From NCBI GenBank assembly GCA_964013895.1, contig CAXGYF010000008.1:1-54387 (forward strand): DNA of 54,387 bases. The letters are read 5' to 3'. Each line of letters begins with the position of its first letter. The stretch's first letter is position 1. Both the position numbers and the translations under genes were made by a program. Under the pieces are notes generated by a model that saw nothing but the letters and a program-made list of their open reading frames with translations, had not been told where the DNA came from and did no database searches. Source of the DNA: MedAcidi-G1 sp002713545. Its GTDB lineage: Bacteria; Actinomycetota; Acidimicrobiia; Acidimicrobiales; MedAcidi-G1. Shown here one piece after another: positions 8,468 through 16,465 of the stretch.

Positions 8468-9220
8468 TCAACCTGCAGTAAGGCCACCGTCGACTGTAAT
8501 GACGGCCCCATGTATTCTTCGCGCGTCATCTGAGACCAAAAATGAAATTACATTTGAGATTTCTTCAGGTTCAGCCATTCCGCGAAAGCCCATATACGGT
8601 TTAATTAAGTCCATGTTTACGTCTTCTGGTATCGAGTAATTGTCAATCAGCTGCGTCTGGACACTACCTGGGGCTACGGCATTAATTCTGATGCCAGTTT
8701 TTACGTATTCCATTGCTAATGATTTTGTCATAGCGATAACCCCACCCTTGGTAGCTGAGTAAGCGACCGTGTATGCCTGTCCCATCAACCCAGAGCAGGA
8801 CGCAACATTAATTAACGAACCGCCACTTTCGATCAGAAAAGGTATTACCGCCTGAGAACACCAAAAAACTCCGGAGAGATTGACGCCAATCATTTCTTCC
8901 CAAGATGATTCCGAAACTTCAGTCATATGCTCGCTTCGCGCAATTCCAGCAATATTCGCAAAGACGTCTATCCGGCCGTTCTTTTCAAATATTTCGGAGA
9001 CTGTTGAATGACATTGCTCTCTTGAGGCCACATCGGTTATGTAAGTATCGCAACGGTCTTCGTTTCCCTGAAGAGAACTTGAGAGACTTTTAAGGCCACC
9101 GGTGTCAACATCTATTGCAGCAACCTGAAACTCTTGATTGAGTAAAGTAGTTACAGTTGCTCTTCCTATTCCGGAAGCGGCGCCTGTCACGACGGCAACT
9201 TTAGTTTCATTTTTTGTCAT
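8468..9220 (-). CDS. short-chain dehydrogenase/reductase
   Basis: A 250-residue classical SDR. The NAD(P)-binding glycine motif TGAASGIG lies at residues 12-19, the structural NIAG at 89-92, the catalytic Ser in NVASCSG near 141-143, and the YSATK active site gives Tyr154 and Lys158. The acid at the end of beta 2 (AAIDVDTG) suggests preference for NAD over NADP. The C-terminal VDGGLTAG is the standard family ending. It is the first gene of a two-gene minus-strand unit with the HAD phosphatase and is divergent from the hotdog thioesterase. Substrate unknown; a hydroxyacyl or alcohol substrate fits the surroundings. Confidence 0.88.
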   Translation of the reverse strand: MTKNETKVAVVTGAASGIGRATVTTLLNQEFQVAAIDVDTGGLKSLSSSLQGNEDRCDTYITDVASREQCHSTVSEIFEKNGRIDVFANIAGIARSEHMTEVSESSWEEMIGVNLSGVFWCSQAVIPFLIESGGSLINVASCSGLMGQAYTVAYSATKGGVIAMTKSLAMEYVKTGIRINAVAPGSVQTQLIDNYSIPEDVNMDLIKPYMGFRGMAEPEEISNVISFLVSDDARRIHGAVITVDGGLTAG

Positions 9221-9313
9221 AGGGTGTTTCTGCTTTCATTGATAAACCGTAGTCTTCAGATCAGTATTTGTTGAGTATCTCAGAATACTTTAGGCAATTG
9301 GAAAGCAGGACTC

Positions 9314-9931
9314 TTGTATAACGAATTGAAGAACTTGAATGAAGCTACTAGACGCCTGATGAAAGCGGTTCGGCTAATTGACACTTCTGATGAAGTTATC
9401 TCTGAGCTAAGTGAAAAAATCTTAGAGGCTGCTTCAGAGGCGGAAAAGTATTCATACTTGGGCGTGACTGCACAGGGTTCTTTGAAGAATGATGCAAACC
9501 CTATTGAAAAACGAGACCTTAACCCTGCAGAATTTTTTCCTTACAGTCCAGCTGTAGGTCCTTTTAACCCAATAGCACCACCATTAACGGTCGAAGTAAT
9601 AGGTGAGGGTGAATACAAAGAAATAAGGGCTTCCGGTAAACTTGATGGAGTTTACGTAGGCCCTCCTGATCTTGTGCAAGGTGGCGTAATAGCGCTACTT
9701 TTCGACGACATAATGGGAAGTGTTTTAGTCGTGAATCATTGCGGTGCTATGACGGGAACTTTAGAAGTCAGATATGAAAACCCCACTCCTATTGCTGAAG
9801 AACTGTTGTGGACAGGAAAGATAGAGAAAGTTGAAGGACGAAAAATCTATGTTTCCGCTGAGCTGTGGGTAAGTGAAACTAGGACAGCAATCGCAAGAGG
9901 TGTATTTGTGAAAGTAGATATGTTGAGCTGA
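9314..9931 (+). CDS. PaaI-type hotdog thioesterase
   Basis: A 205-residue protein with an N-terminal helical part (about 70 residues) followed by a hotdog-fold domain of the PaaI/4HBT type. The central helix segment GGVIALLFDDIMG carries the acidic residue expected for thioesterase catalysis, and the strand GTLEVRYENPTPI is typical of the fold. It probably hydrolyses acyl-CoA thioesters. TTG at 9314 is taken as start because GCAGGA lies 5 bases upstream; no better ATG is available. It ends just before a strong bidirectional terminator. Cytoplasmic. The CoA-related genes before it support a thioesterase role, though the true acyl chain is unknown. Confidence 0.8.
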   Translation: MYNELKNLNEATRRLMKAVRLIDTSDEVISELSEKILEAASEAEKYSYLGVTAQGSLKNDANPIEKRDLNPAEFFPYSPAVGPFNPIAPPLTVEVIGEGEYKEIRASGKLDGVYVGPPDLVQGGVIALLFDDIMGSVLVVNHCGAMTGTLEVRYENPTPIAEELLWTGKIEKVEGRKIYVSAELWVSETRTAIARGVFVKVDMLS

Positions 9932-9951
9932 GAGAAAGAAATGTGTAAATG

Positions 9952-9984
9952 AAAAAACCCCGCCACTAGGTGGCGGGGTTTTTT
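9952..9984. terminator. bidirectional rho-independent terminator
   Basis: A perfect 9-bp GC-rich stem (CCCCGCCAC at 9958-9966 with GTGGCGGGG at 9970-9978) with a 3-base loop. It is flanked by six A on the left and six T on the right, so it works in both directions. It sits between two convergent genes, the hotdog thioesterase and a small membrane protein. Confidence 0.93.
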
Positions 9985-10001
9985 AAAGTTATTTTCTTTA
10001 C

Positions 10002-10322
10002 TTAGCGGGCTACGCCTTTGCCAAGTGCTGAAATAGCTGCATTCCCAACGGGGATAAATGCACAAATTGCCAGTGCAGTACCTATTTGAGAACCAAATTC
10101 TCCCATTGAGAGAATTTCTGTTGAAGCTCCATAGTCCATACCACCGAGATCGGTAATAGCGACAAAGAGCCATGCCCAAATTAAATTAAGATTTGGACCG
10201 ATTATTGGAAGTCCTTTGAGCATTCCATTAACACCTGCAGTGTCGAGAATGCTGTCAAGGACAGCAACTACACCCTGGAAGAGCATTCCTAGAATGATCA
10301 GAGTGAGAATTGTTGACATCAT
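10002..10322 (-). CDS. small hydrophobic membrane protein, unknown
   Basis: A 106-residue protein I do not recognise. It shows three hydrophobic stretches (about residues 3-23, 45-58 and 79-96) separated by short loops, one with GLPIIGPN and one with two acidic residues. No cysteine or catalytic pattern is visible. There are two adjacent ATG codons (10322 and 10319); an AAAGGGG ribosome site lies about 10 bases upstream. The gene is monocistronic: it ends at the bidirectional terminator and is divergent from the first SGNH gene across 194 bases. The ribosome site and terminator support a real gene. Function unknown; a small inner-membrane protein. Confidence 0.6.
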   Translation of the reverse strand: MMSTILTLIILGMLFQGVVAVLDSILDTAGVNGMLKGLPIIGPNLNLIWAWLFVAITDLGGMDYGASTEILSMGEFGSQIGTALAICAFIPVGNAAISALGKGVAR

Positions 10323-10516
10323 GGAGAGGTACCCCTTTTATAGTTGTAACTCGACTGGTCTCACCGGACCAATCGAACTTTCAAACGTTAAATTAGAAGA
10401 ATCAAATGACCCTGTGGTGGATCCTGTTTGAAGTTTTTTTAATATTTCTTGATTTTCCTTTTTTTTCGACAGAAATGCAGTAATATTGCCGCTTTATACT
10501 AAAGATCGGCGGTTTT

Positions 10517-11665
10517 ATGCGGAAAAAATCTTCCAATAAAGCTCTCAAATCTTTACTCATAATGTGTTTTTTCCTTATTTCTGCTTCTTTTTTAGCTCCT
10601 GATGTCCTCGACATCTGGGCTTCAACGCAAAAAAATGATTTTCGCCGTGATCTAGCTAGAGACTGGTCAGAACCAATAGGTGATTTAAGTAGAAAGATCC
10701 AAATTGACGAAATAAAAGAATTTTCTGAACGCATAATTGATACTTCCTCCTCAGAAGAGATGCTGGAACCCGCAGTCGTGCCAGTTTTGACGGTTAGAGA
10801 ACAGAGCCTCCCGCTGAAAGACGAAACATCGGAAGAAAATGATTTGCCTGTAACAACAAGCGGGGTTCAATTGCCATCGTCAGGTAATGAAGAATCTATT
10901 ATCACGCTACAGAGTTCGACAACTTCCCTCGCCCCGTCAGATGTAACGACATCCACGACTTTGCTTAGTTTCGAATCTCCTTTAAAAGCTCTAAGAACAG
11001 GCACATCCGAAGACCCCATTAGGGTGCTTGCCGTGGGCGATTCACTCATGCTTGATTTTCAATATGGACTCGAACGGATTTTAGAACCAAGAGCGGATGT
11101 CGATATTGAAGGTAGAGGCGCACTGGGCTTTGGATTCACAGTTCCTTTTTGGGATTGGGAAGATGACGTAATACCTGATTACAAACTGATGGTTCGACAA
11201 GTGCGCCCAGATGTTGTCATAGCGATGATTGGAGCCAACGAGTTTCAAGGTTATGCAATTGAAGGAGAAGATCTGGAACCGGGTTCTTCTCGCTGGAGTG
11301 AGGTTTTGACTGAGAGAGCGCATGATGCGATTTCTCATTGGGTATCCGGCGGAGCGTACTTGTATTGGTGGAGTACGCCAAGAATGTCGGATCCATCCTA
11401 TCTAACAGATGATTTGAACAGTATTTGGGATTGGGTAGTTGGTGAGTGGCATTCAGAAGCTGAAATGGTCGACAGTATGAAAGTTTTGGGTGATGAAGAA
11501 GGTCAATTCCGCTGGAATATGGAAATGCTTGATGGTTCTATTGTTCCTCTTCGTAAGGAACACGGCGTCCATTTTTTTGAAGTGGGAGCAGATGCGTTGT
11601 CTAGAGAATTTGAAAAAATCTTAGAAAAAGATGGATGGATTGAGAATATGATTCCGGAGTCTTAA
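10517..11665 (+). CDS. extracytoplasmic SGNH/GDSL hydrolase-like protein (paralogue 1)
   Basis: A 382-residue protein with one N-terminal membrane or signal segment (residues 11-27), a long Ser/Thr/Glu-rich linker (about 75-160) and a C-terminal SGNH domain. The GDS motif VLAVGDSLML puts the candidate nucleophile at Ser176, and block III is IGANE (239-242). The last block reads EHGVHF at 348-353: His352 is in place, but the Asp expected three residues before it is His349. The domain resembles DUF459-type periplasmic SGNH proteins linked to cell-wall glycan acylation. A possible -10 (TATACT, 10495-10500) lies just upstream, without a clear -35. It shares the block LGDExGxF...LDG with the lipoprotein at 14032. 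It probably acts on surface glycan O-acyl groups or has lost activity. Confidence 0.8.
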   Translation: MRKKSSNKALKSLLIMCFFLISASFLAPDVLDIWASTQKNDFRRDLARDWSEPIGDLSRKIQIDEIKEFSERIIDTSSSEEMLEPAVVPVLTVREQSLPLKDETSEENDLPVTTSGVQLPSSGNEESIITLQSSTTSLAPSDVTTSTTLLSFESPLKALRTGTSEDPIRVLAVGDSLMLDFQYGLERILEPRADVDIEGRGALGFGFTVPFWDWEDDVIPDYKLMVRQVRPDVVIAMIGANEFQGYAIEGEDLEPGSSRWSEVLTERAHDAISHWVSGGAYLYWWSTPRMSDPSYLTDDLNSIWDWVVGEWHSEAEMVDSMKVLGDEEGQFRWNMEMLDGSIVPLRKEHGVHFFEVGADALSREFEKILEKDGWIENMIPES

Positions 11666-12006
11666 TCTTCTTTTTCTAGTTTTTCTTTCAGTAATGAAAT
11701 TTCTTCAACGAGAATTCTTATACGGTTTTCCATTCGTGATAGTTCATAAGAAAAATGCATAGCTAATAGTAAAAGGAAACCTATTGCCAAAAGAAGAAAA
11801 AGAGTTGGTTGGTACCAAATATCTAGTTTTTCAGCGGTCCAATCGAGTATCTGAGGGACGGCAGAAATAATCGCCAGTGCTGTTCCAACTGTTAGCCACA
11901 GAATTGAGTATTTCGCTTTAAGGGCTTTGAGTCTAACTAATCTAACGATTAAGAATAAAGCCCCTAGAGCAAGAACAGCTATCAAAATATGCGTAGATGA
12001 GCTCAT
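11662..12006 (-). CDS. DUF2304 membrane protein
   Basis: A 114-residue membrane protein of the DUF2304 type. It has three hydrophobic segments (about residues 6-24, 34-52 and 65-83) with the typical LKAKYSILWLTVGTAL start of the second helix, and a C-terminal amphipathic coiled-coil-like tail. Proteins of this family usually sit next to a GT2 glycosyltransferase, exactly as here (4-base gap), and are thought to help membrane glycan transfer, perhaps as a subunit of the polyprenyl-linked system. ATG 12006 is preferred over the upstream in-frame start because AGAAGGA is well spaced. It overlaps the end of the convergent SGNH gene by 4 bases. Confidence 0.8.
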   Translation of the reverse strand: MSSSTHILIAVLALGALFLIVRLVRLKALKAKYSILWLTVGTALAIISAVPQILDWTAEKLDIWYQPTLFLLLAIGFLLLLAMHFSYELSRMENRIRILVEEISLLKEKLEKED

Positions 12007-12010
12007 TGAG

Positions 12011-12706
12011 TCAATCCTTCTTCTTTTTGTGCGTACTAGCAAGTAGAACAATCAAAAGCCGTAAAAAGTAGTAAATTAGGCGAAAGTTACGGTTAGACGG
12101 TTGACCGGCAGATCTTTCTCTCATTTGAACTGGAATTTCTGATATTTTAAAACCATTTTTTGAAGCTATAAGTAAAGCCTCCACCGAGTCCATGTATTCA
12201 ACTGGGTACTCCTTGGCAAAAAGTTTGATAACTGGTTTTTTGAAAGCGCGAAAGCCAGAAGAAGTGTCGGTAAATTTCTGCCCAGTATAGATTCTTACCA
12301 GAAAACGTAGAAAACCCATAGCCGCTTTTCTACTTTGCCCAACTTCGTAAGAATTGTCCGTTGAGAATCTGCTCCCGACAGCCATGTCAGAGTGTTCCAA
12401 CTCTGAAAGTAATGACGATATCTGTGTTGGGTCATGTTGACCATCTGCGTCAAATTGATATGCGCGCTCAATTCCCTTGTCCAGGCAGTAACGGAAACCC
12501 AAACGAAGAGCGCCCCCAATTCCAAGGTTAAAAGGCATAGAAAGGCAGACGCAGCCAGATTTTTTAGCGACATCGGCGGTTCCATCTGTTGAGCCATCAT
12601 CAACCACAATTATTAAGTGTTCCGGAAAAAGGTCCCTAATTTCACTTATAACATTTGGAAGTGACTCCACTTCATTGAAAGCTGGAATAATGGCTGCAGT
12701 TTCCAT
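12011..12706 (-). CDS. family 2 glycosyltransferase (polyprenol-P-sugar synthase-like)
   Basis: A 231-residue GT2 enzyme with the GT-A fold. It shows AAIIPAFNEVESLP at the N-terminus, VVDDGSTDGT (nucleotide site), FDADGQHDP (the D-x-D metal site) and the acceptor-side block SSGFRAF. The size and the lack of long membrane helices fit dolichyl-phosphate mannose synthase-like enzymes that charge a polyprenyl phosphate with a sugar. Such a lipid-linked sugar would feed the GT-C enzymes encoded at 15071, 17294 and 20266. Paired with DUF2304 downstream. The sugar is unknown. A C-terminal hydrophobic stretch with a Lys-rich end suggests membrane association. Confidence 0.87.
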   Translation of the reverse strand: METAAIIPAFNEVESLPNVISEIRDLFPEHLIIVVDDGSTDGTADVAKKSGCVCLSMPFNLGIGGALRLGFRYCLDKGIERAYQFDADGQHDPTQISSLLSELEHSDMAVGSRFSTDNSYEVGQSRKAAMGFLRFLVRIYTGQKFTDTSSGFRAFKKPVIKLFAKEYPVEYMDSVEALLIASKNGFKISEIPVQMRERSAGQPSNRNFRLIYYFLRLLIVLLASTHKKKKD

Positions 12707-12747
12707 AAAAAGAACAGTATCTTCGCTTGATGCTTTTTATTCAGTAT

Positions 12748-13659
12748 CTAAAAAGCATCAAAGTCTAGTAATTCAAATTCGTTAAGTTCGAAGTTATTTT
12801 CTTCATGAAAAAAATGGACTACTAAATCAAGAGGACTTGGTTGGAATTTTCTTGGAATTTTAAGTCCATTAATTTTAAAGTGGGGATTTTTACCCCAATG
12901 AACAACAAATGGTGTTTTGTGATACTTGGCAACACCTGACACGAAAGGCGTTATGGAGAGAGGGGTTTTGTTTGGGTCTACAGGAAATGCCTTGAGCAGA
13001 ACAGCTATTTTAATCCCGCGGATAGAAATCTTTGTGGTAATGAGGAAAGCTGACTCGTGGGAATGTGTGTAATAATCAACTCCAGGTCTTGAAAGTCTCC
13101 AGTTTAAAAGTTCTGCATTCCAGAGTGGAGAAAAACTGGAAGAAGGTGCGAAAGTTTCAAGATCTCGAAGACCATCTACAGTACATGACTTGTAGTCACT
13201 TTTATGTTGAGACGTGTGGAGGACGGCTCCTGATCTCGACACTTTCAAAAGTCTAAAATCGAGTGATGGTAACTTTCTCCAACCCATCGCTTCGGTCATG
13301 CGTGGCGAAGATTGCGAATTCGCCACTCCGAGAATCCCATCTAAATTACCCTTGATTCCGGCCTTGTAGCTATTTTCTATTGTTTTGCGAAATAAGCCTT
13401 TCCCTCGGCTGTCAGGGGATACAGCTAAATCAACACCGACACCTAAAGTAATTTCATTTCCAAGATGATTTTTGAAAATTTTTGGAATCAAAGCGTAGTT
13501 GCTTATTTGTCTATTTGCTTCAAGAAGGTATCCAATACAAGCAGAACCGGCAGGGTTTTTGTGATATTGCCATTCCAGTTGTTCAGTTGTTATAGGCGTT
13601 TTCGGTTTGAAGACATTATTTAACAATTCCGCAGTTGAAAAAAGATCTAGATTTTCCAT
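12748..13659 (-). CDS. GNAT-fold acetyltransferase-like protein
   Basis: A 303-residue protein with a GNAT domain in its first half. The acetyl-CoA pyrophosphate loop is seen in VGVDLAVSPDSRGKGLFRK (the R-G-x-G-x pattern). The second half (about 150-303) is less clear and may hold a second, degenerate GNAT domain, as in several proteins of polysaccharide loci. It overlaps the end of the upstream small membrane protein gene by 13 bases, which implies coupling. It probably acetylates an amino-sugar or other glycan precursor; the substrate is inferred only from the glycan genes around it. Cytoplasmic. Confidence 0.72.
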   Translation of the reverse strand: MENLDLFSTAELLNNVFKPKTPITTEQLEWQYHKNPAGSACIGYLLEANRQISNYALIPKIFKNHLGNEITLGVGVDLAVSPDSRGKGLFRKTIENSYKAGIKGNLDGILGVANSQSSPRMTEAMGWRKLPSLDFRLLKVSRSGAVLHTSQHKSDYKSCTVDGLRDLETFAPSSSFSPLWNAELLNWRLSRPGVDYYTHSHESAFLITTKISIRGIKIAVLLKAFPVDPNKTPLSITPFVSGVAKYHKTPFVVHWGKNPHFKINGLKIPRKFQPSPLDLVVHFFHEENNFELNEFELLDFDAF

Positions 13660-13994
13660 TTTTTATTTCTTTGCAAATAAACCAATAAAGACATACCTAT
13701 AAGAAAAAGCGAAAGGCCGAATACGAGACGAAAAGTAGCTCTACTGGAGCAACTTATCGATTTACTTATTGTGGGGTCTCCTATTTTTGGTTTAGGGTTC
13801 ACATAAACTTCGTAAGAAGGCGAATCTTCCGTAAAAGTCCCAAAAATTGGACTTTTACAAGAAGCCTCGGGAGTATTTTCAAACGAGAAAGTTCCCCCAC
13901 CAGGTAGAGGTCGTGAAAAAGGAATTAAGGCAATCCATAGTCCAAGAATTATCAGGAGAGTTGAGGAAATAGGTAAAATTTTGTTTTTCTTCAC
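13647..13994 (-). CDS. bitopic membrane protein with external loop, unknown
   Basis: A 115-residue protein with a membrane helix at each end (about residues 8-26 and 88-106) and an external loop of some 60 residues. The loop has two cysteines (in EASCKSP and SISCSSR) that could form a disulfide. GTG 13994 is the likely start, with GGATC upstream. It overlaps the following GNAT gene and lies only 37 bases from the divergent SGNH lipoprotein gene, so the two must share a very compact promoter region. I recognise no family. Its place suggests a role in surface glycan modification. Confidence 0.6.
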   Translation of the reverse strand: MKKNKILPISSTLLIILGLWIALIPFSRPLPGGGTFSFENTPEASCKSPIFGTFTEDSPSYEVYVNPKPKIGDPTISKSISCSSRATFRLVFGLSLFLIGMSLLVYLQRNKKWKI

Positions 13995-14031
13995 AGCACG
14001 CTGATCCTATACGGTCGGTTAGTCTCACCAA

Positions 14032-15078
14032 GTGTTTAGAAAATACTACAAAGGGTGTTCAATTGCGTCTATTTGTTTCCTTGTTGCCTGCAGTTCCGCA
14101 GAACCCACCTTTGGAAATCTCTCGCTAGAAGAAAAAAAGACGTCGACTACAAGTGTGAGTGTTAAAGCTGTGACTAGTACGACAGCAATATCGCCGACTC
14201 ATGCGCCCAGCACTGTTCTTCAGACGACTCCTTCGACAGAAGAATTGACGCCAACTTCATCTTTAGTAATTGAAAATGAAATAGCAGTAGAAACAACTTT
14301 TTTAACTGATCAAACAGACGATAAAGAAAAATCAGAAATAGAAGTCATAGATCTAATCGAAATGATAATTAGAACTCCAACCAAAAATGAACCTTTAAGG
14401 GTTACTAGCATTGGAGACAGCGTTTCCTATGATGCGGATCCTGCTATTAAAGCAGTTTTAGAAGCAACTGGAGTGGCGATTGTGGAAAATAGGTCATTTG
14501 GGGGAGTTGGTTTAACTCAAAAAGAATTCCAGACCTATTTAGCGGATTCTCTCAATGCGGAACCAGAAGTTATGACAGTAATGGTCGGGGGGTGGGATCT
14601 AGCATTCGCACAAGAAAGTCAAGAAGAATACGAACAAATTGTGAAAAATTCAGTAGAAGAAATCTTGAAAATTTCTTCTCTGATCATCTGGATCGGTATG
14701 CCTCCCACTCCTGAAGCGGAAGGTTTAGAGGAAACTCGACACTTGGTAAATCAAATTTATAAGGAAATTTCGGATCACCAAAAAGAAGTTGAATTTATAG
14801 ATACAGATAAGTTGCTTGGTGACGAAAAAGGTGCCTTTGCACGTTTCGTAACTGCCCTAGATGGTGAAACTTATCAAGTGCGTAAAGTGCGTGATGGGAA
14901 GGATGATGGACACCTATGTCCATTCGGAGCTGGTCTCATAGGTAGTTCCGTTTTTGAAAAAATTGTAAAATATTTCCCTCTTGTCGTCGAAGAAGAGGAA
15001 TGGTGGTTGGGGGAGTGGACTAGGGATCAACGTTACGATGACCCCCCGCAAGGATGCTCGTATAACCCGATTAAGTAG
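14032..15078 (+). CDS. SGNH/GDSL-like lipoprotein (paralogue 2)
   Basis: A 348-residue predicted lipoprotein: the signal segment ends in FLVAC, giving lipid-modified Cys20. A Thr/Ser-rich linker (about 36-75) joins it to an SGNH domain. The nucleophile motif VTSIGDSVSYD gives Ser130, and the terminal Asp-x-x-His is intact (Asp291, His294 in DDGHLCPFGA). Block III is VGGWD, where Asn is normally expected, so the oxyanion hole may differ. It shares the LGDExGxF...LDG block with the SGNH protein at 10517, marking them as relatives. GTG 14032 is the start needed for the signal peptide, though no ribosome site is clear. It ends 8 bases inside the convergent GT-C gene. Confidence 0.78.
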   Translation: MFRKYYKGCSIASICFLVACSSAEPTFGNLSLEEKKTSTTSVSVKAVTSTTAISPTHAPSTVLQTTPSTEELTPTSSLVIENEIAVETTFLTDQTDDKEKSEIEVIDLIEMIIRTPTKNEPLRVTSIGDSVSYDADPAIKAVLEATGVAIVENRSFGGVGLTQKEFQTYLADSLNAEPEVMTVMVGGWDLAFAQESQEEYEQIVKNSVEEILKISSLIIWIGMPPTPEAEGLEETRHLVNQIYKEISDHQKEVEFIDTDKLLGDEKGAFARFVTALDGETYQVRKVRDGKDDGHLCPFGAGLIGSSVFEKIVKYFPLVVEEEEWWLGEWTRDQRYDDPPQGCSYNPIK

Positions 15079-16465
15079 TTTTTGGCCTTTCTGTAAATTT
15101 TCTTATTAATAAATCAATAGAAAATGCTGCAAGAATAACTAATGATGTTTCGGCGGCTGTGCGATAGCGGGTGTTTCCAAAAGTTAACGCCGCTGTAAAT
15201 GTAACAATCGGAATCCAAGCGGAAGTAATCAATAGGATTTCTCTCCGCTTTTTCCACAATTTTAAAATAGCAATTAGAGAAAGTGGTAGTAAGAGTAGAT
15301 ATTGTGCGAAACCAATTAAGGAAATTGCAAAGGAGCGACGATCGGCAAGAACATCAAGACGTAGTTGCTCAACAGGTTTGTAAGCACCCCACATTCTGCC
15401 AATACGCGCAGGGGCGACAACTGTTAGTAGTCGCTTTTTGTTTTCATTAATGTAATCAAAGGAACGCTCTCGAACGACAATATCCCGTTGCGACTCGTCA
15501 AGTAGTTCACCATTCGCTCCATACGGGGGAGGCTCACCGCACTTCAGTTCCCAGTACCCAAGATTTTGTCCATAGTAAGTGGAATCACAATTAGCTTGGA
15601 CTAAGACCGTGCCTGCACCGTCAGAAAGGTAAACGTTTTCTTCAAAAGAGTAAAGATTTCGAATTATCCAAGGCGAAATTACTAGCAGAGCGACTAATCC
15701 GATGGATAGATATCGAAGTAATTTTACACGCCATGAAAATTCCTTCCTGAACAGAACAACTGCAGCCACCACGGGAAGGTAGATGAGTAATTCGGCACGA
15801 CACAAAGCCGCTAAACCCCCAACGCAGGCGAAAATTAAAGCGTTTTTCATTTTCGGATTCTCGGCAAAAACCAATCCGGCGAAAATGCACCCAAAGGCGG
15901 CAGTGATTGCGCAAGTTTCCGCCATAAGTAGTCCGTCGTTAATCCAAACAAATGCATAGGTGGCAGTCAGAAAAGCAGTAATCAAACCCAGTCGTTCTGA
16001 ACTTATTTTTCTTCCGATCAGACCGGCAAGCAGTATGGAAGGTACTCCTAAGAAAATTGAGAATATCTGCTGTTCGTAGACGGTGGTGAAACCAAGAAAA
16101 GAACCGATTGATAGAAGAAGGGTCCAAATCGGTGGATGTCCTGCAGTCGGTTCCATGTGTCCTATCGGGGTAATTATTTCAACTAAATCTTCTTCAATGG
16201 GCACTAAATCAATCGCCCCGAAGAGGTAGCGAAACGGTTCAGTGAAGCCAAGACCGTCTGCGAAAATATTTGCGGTTAAATGGTAGGAGGCGGCATCACC
16301 ACTTAACTGATTATCGGCAACTACAAGAAAAAAGTACAAGAAACGTATGAAAAGTCCAAAAAGACAAATCAGTAATAAGGCTTTAGTGAAATCTGGTTTT
16401 TTGATTGACTTAAATTTTTCGTTAATTTCTAAAGAAGTGTTCAAGTTAAGTTCGATTCTCGTCAC
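15071..16465 (-). CDS. GT-C membrane glycosyltransferase (GT39/ArnT-like), copy A
   Basis: A 464-residue polytopic protein with roughly ten membrane segments. It has the GT-C signature in the first external loop (SGDAASYH, with the catalytic acid) and EPTAGHPPIW shortly after. A soluble insert near residues 280-340 holds ANCDSTYYG, GYWELKCGEPPPYG and DESQRD, with two cysteines. It is clearly a paralogue of the gene at 17294, which carries the same blocks. Such enzymes take a sugar from a polyprenyl-phosphate donor and add it to a glycan, lipid or protein outside the membrane. GTG is the start; it overlaps the deacetylase by 20 bases. Donor and acceptor are unknown. Confidence 0.85.
   Translation of the reverse strand: MTRIELNLNTSLEINEKFKSIKKPDFTKALLLICLFGLFIRFLYFFLVVADNQLSGDAASYHLTANIFADGLGFTEPFRYLFGAIDLVPIEEDLVEIITPIGHMEPTAGHPPIWTLLLSIGSFLGFTTVYEQQIFSIFLGVPSILLAGLIGRKISSERLGLITAFLTATYAFVWINDGLLMAETCAITAAFGCIFAGLVFAENPKMKNALIFACVGGLAALCRAELLIYLPVVAAVVLFRKEFSWRVKLLRYLSIGLVALLVISPWIIRNLYSFEENVYLSDGAGTVLVQANCDSTYYGQNLGYWELKCGEPPPYGANGELLDESQRDIVVRERSFDYINENKKRLLTVVAPARIGRMWGAYKPVEQLRLDVLADRRSFAISLIGFAQYLLLLPLSLIAILKLWKKRREILLITSAWIPIVTFTAALTFGNTRYRTAAETSLVILAAFSIDLLIRKFTERPKTT

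Noticed and set aside
8467..8529. N-terminal extension of the HAD phosphatase gene
   Set aside because: It would run into the SDR gene; ATG 8466 has a ribosome site and gives a normal protein start.
10402..10734. Minus-strand frame of 110 codons across the 5' end of the first SGNH gene
   Set aside because: It overlaps the signal peptide and linker of a supported gene and shows no domain.
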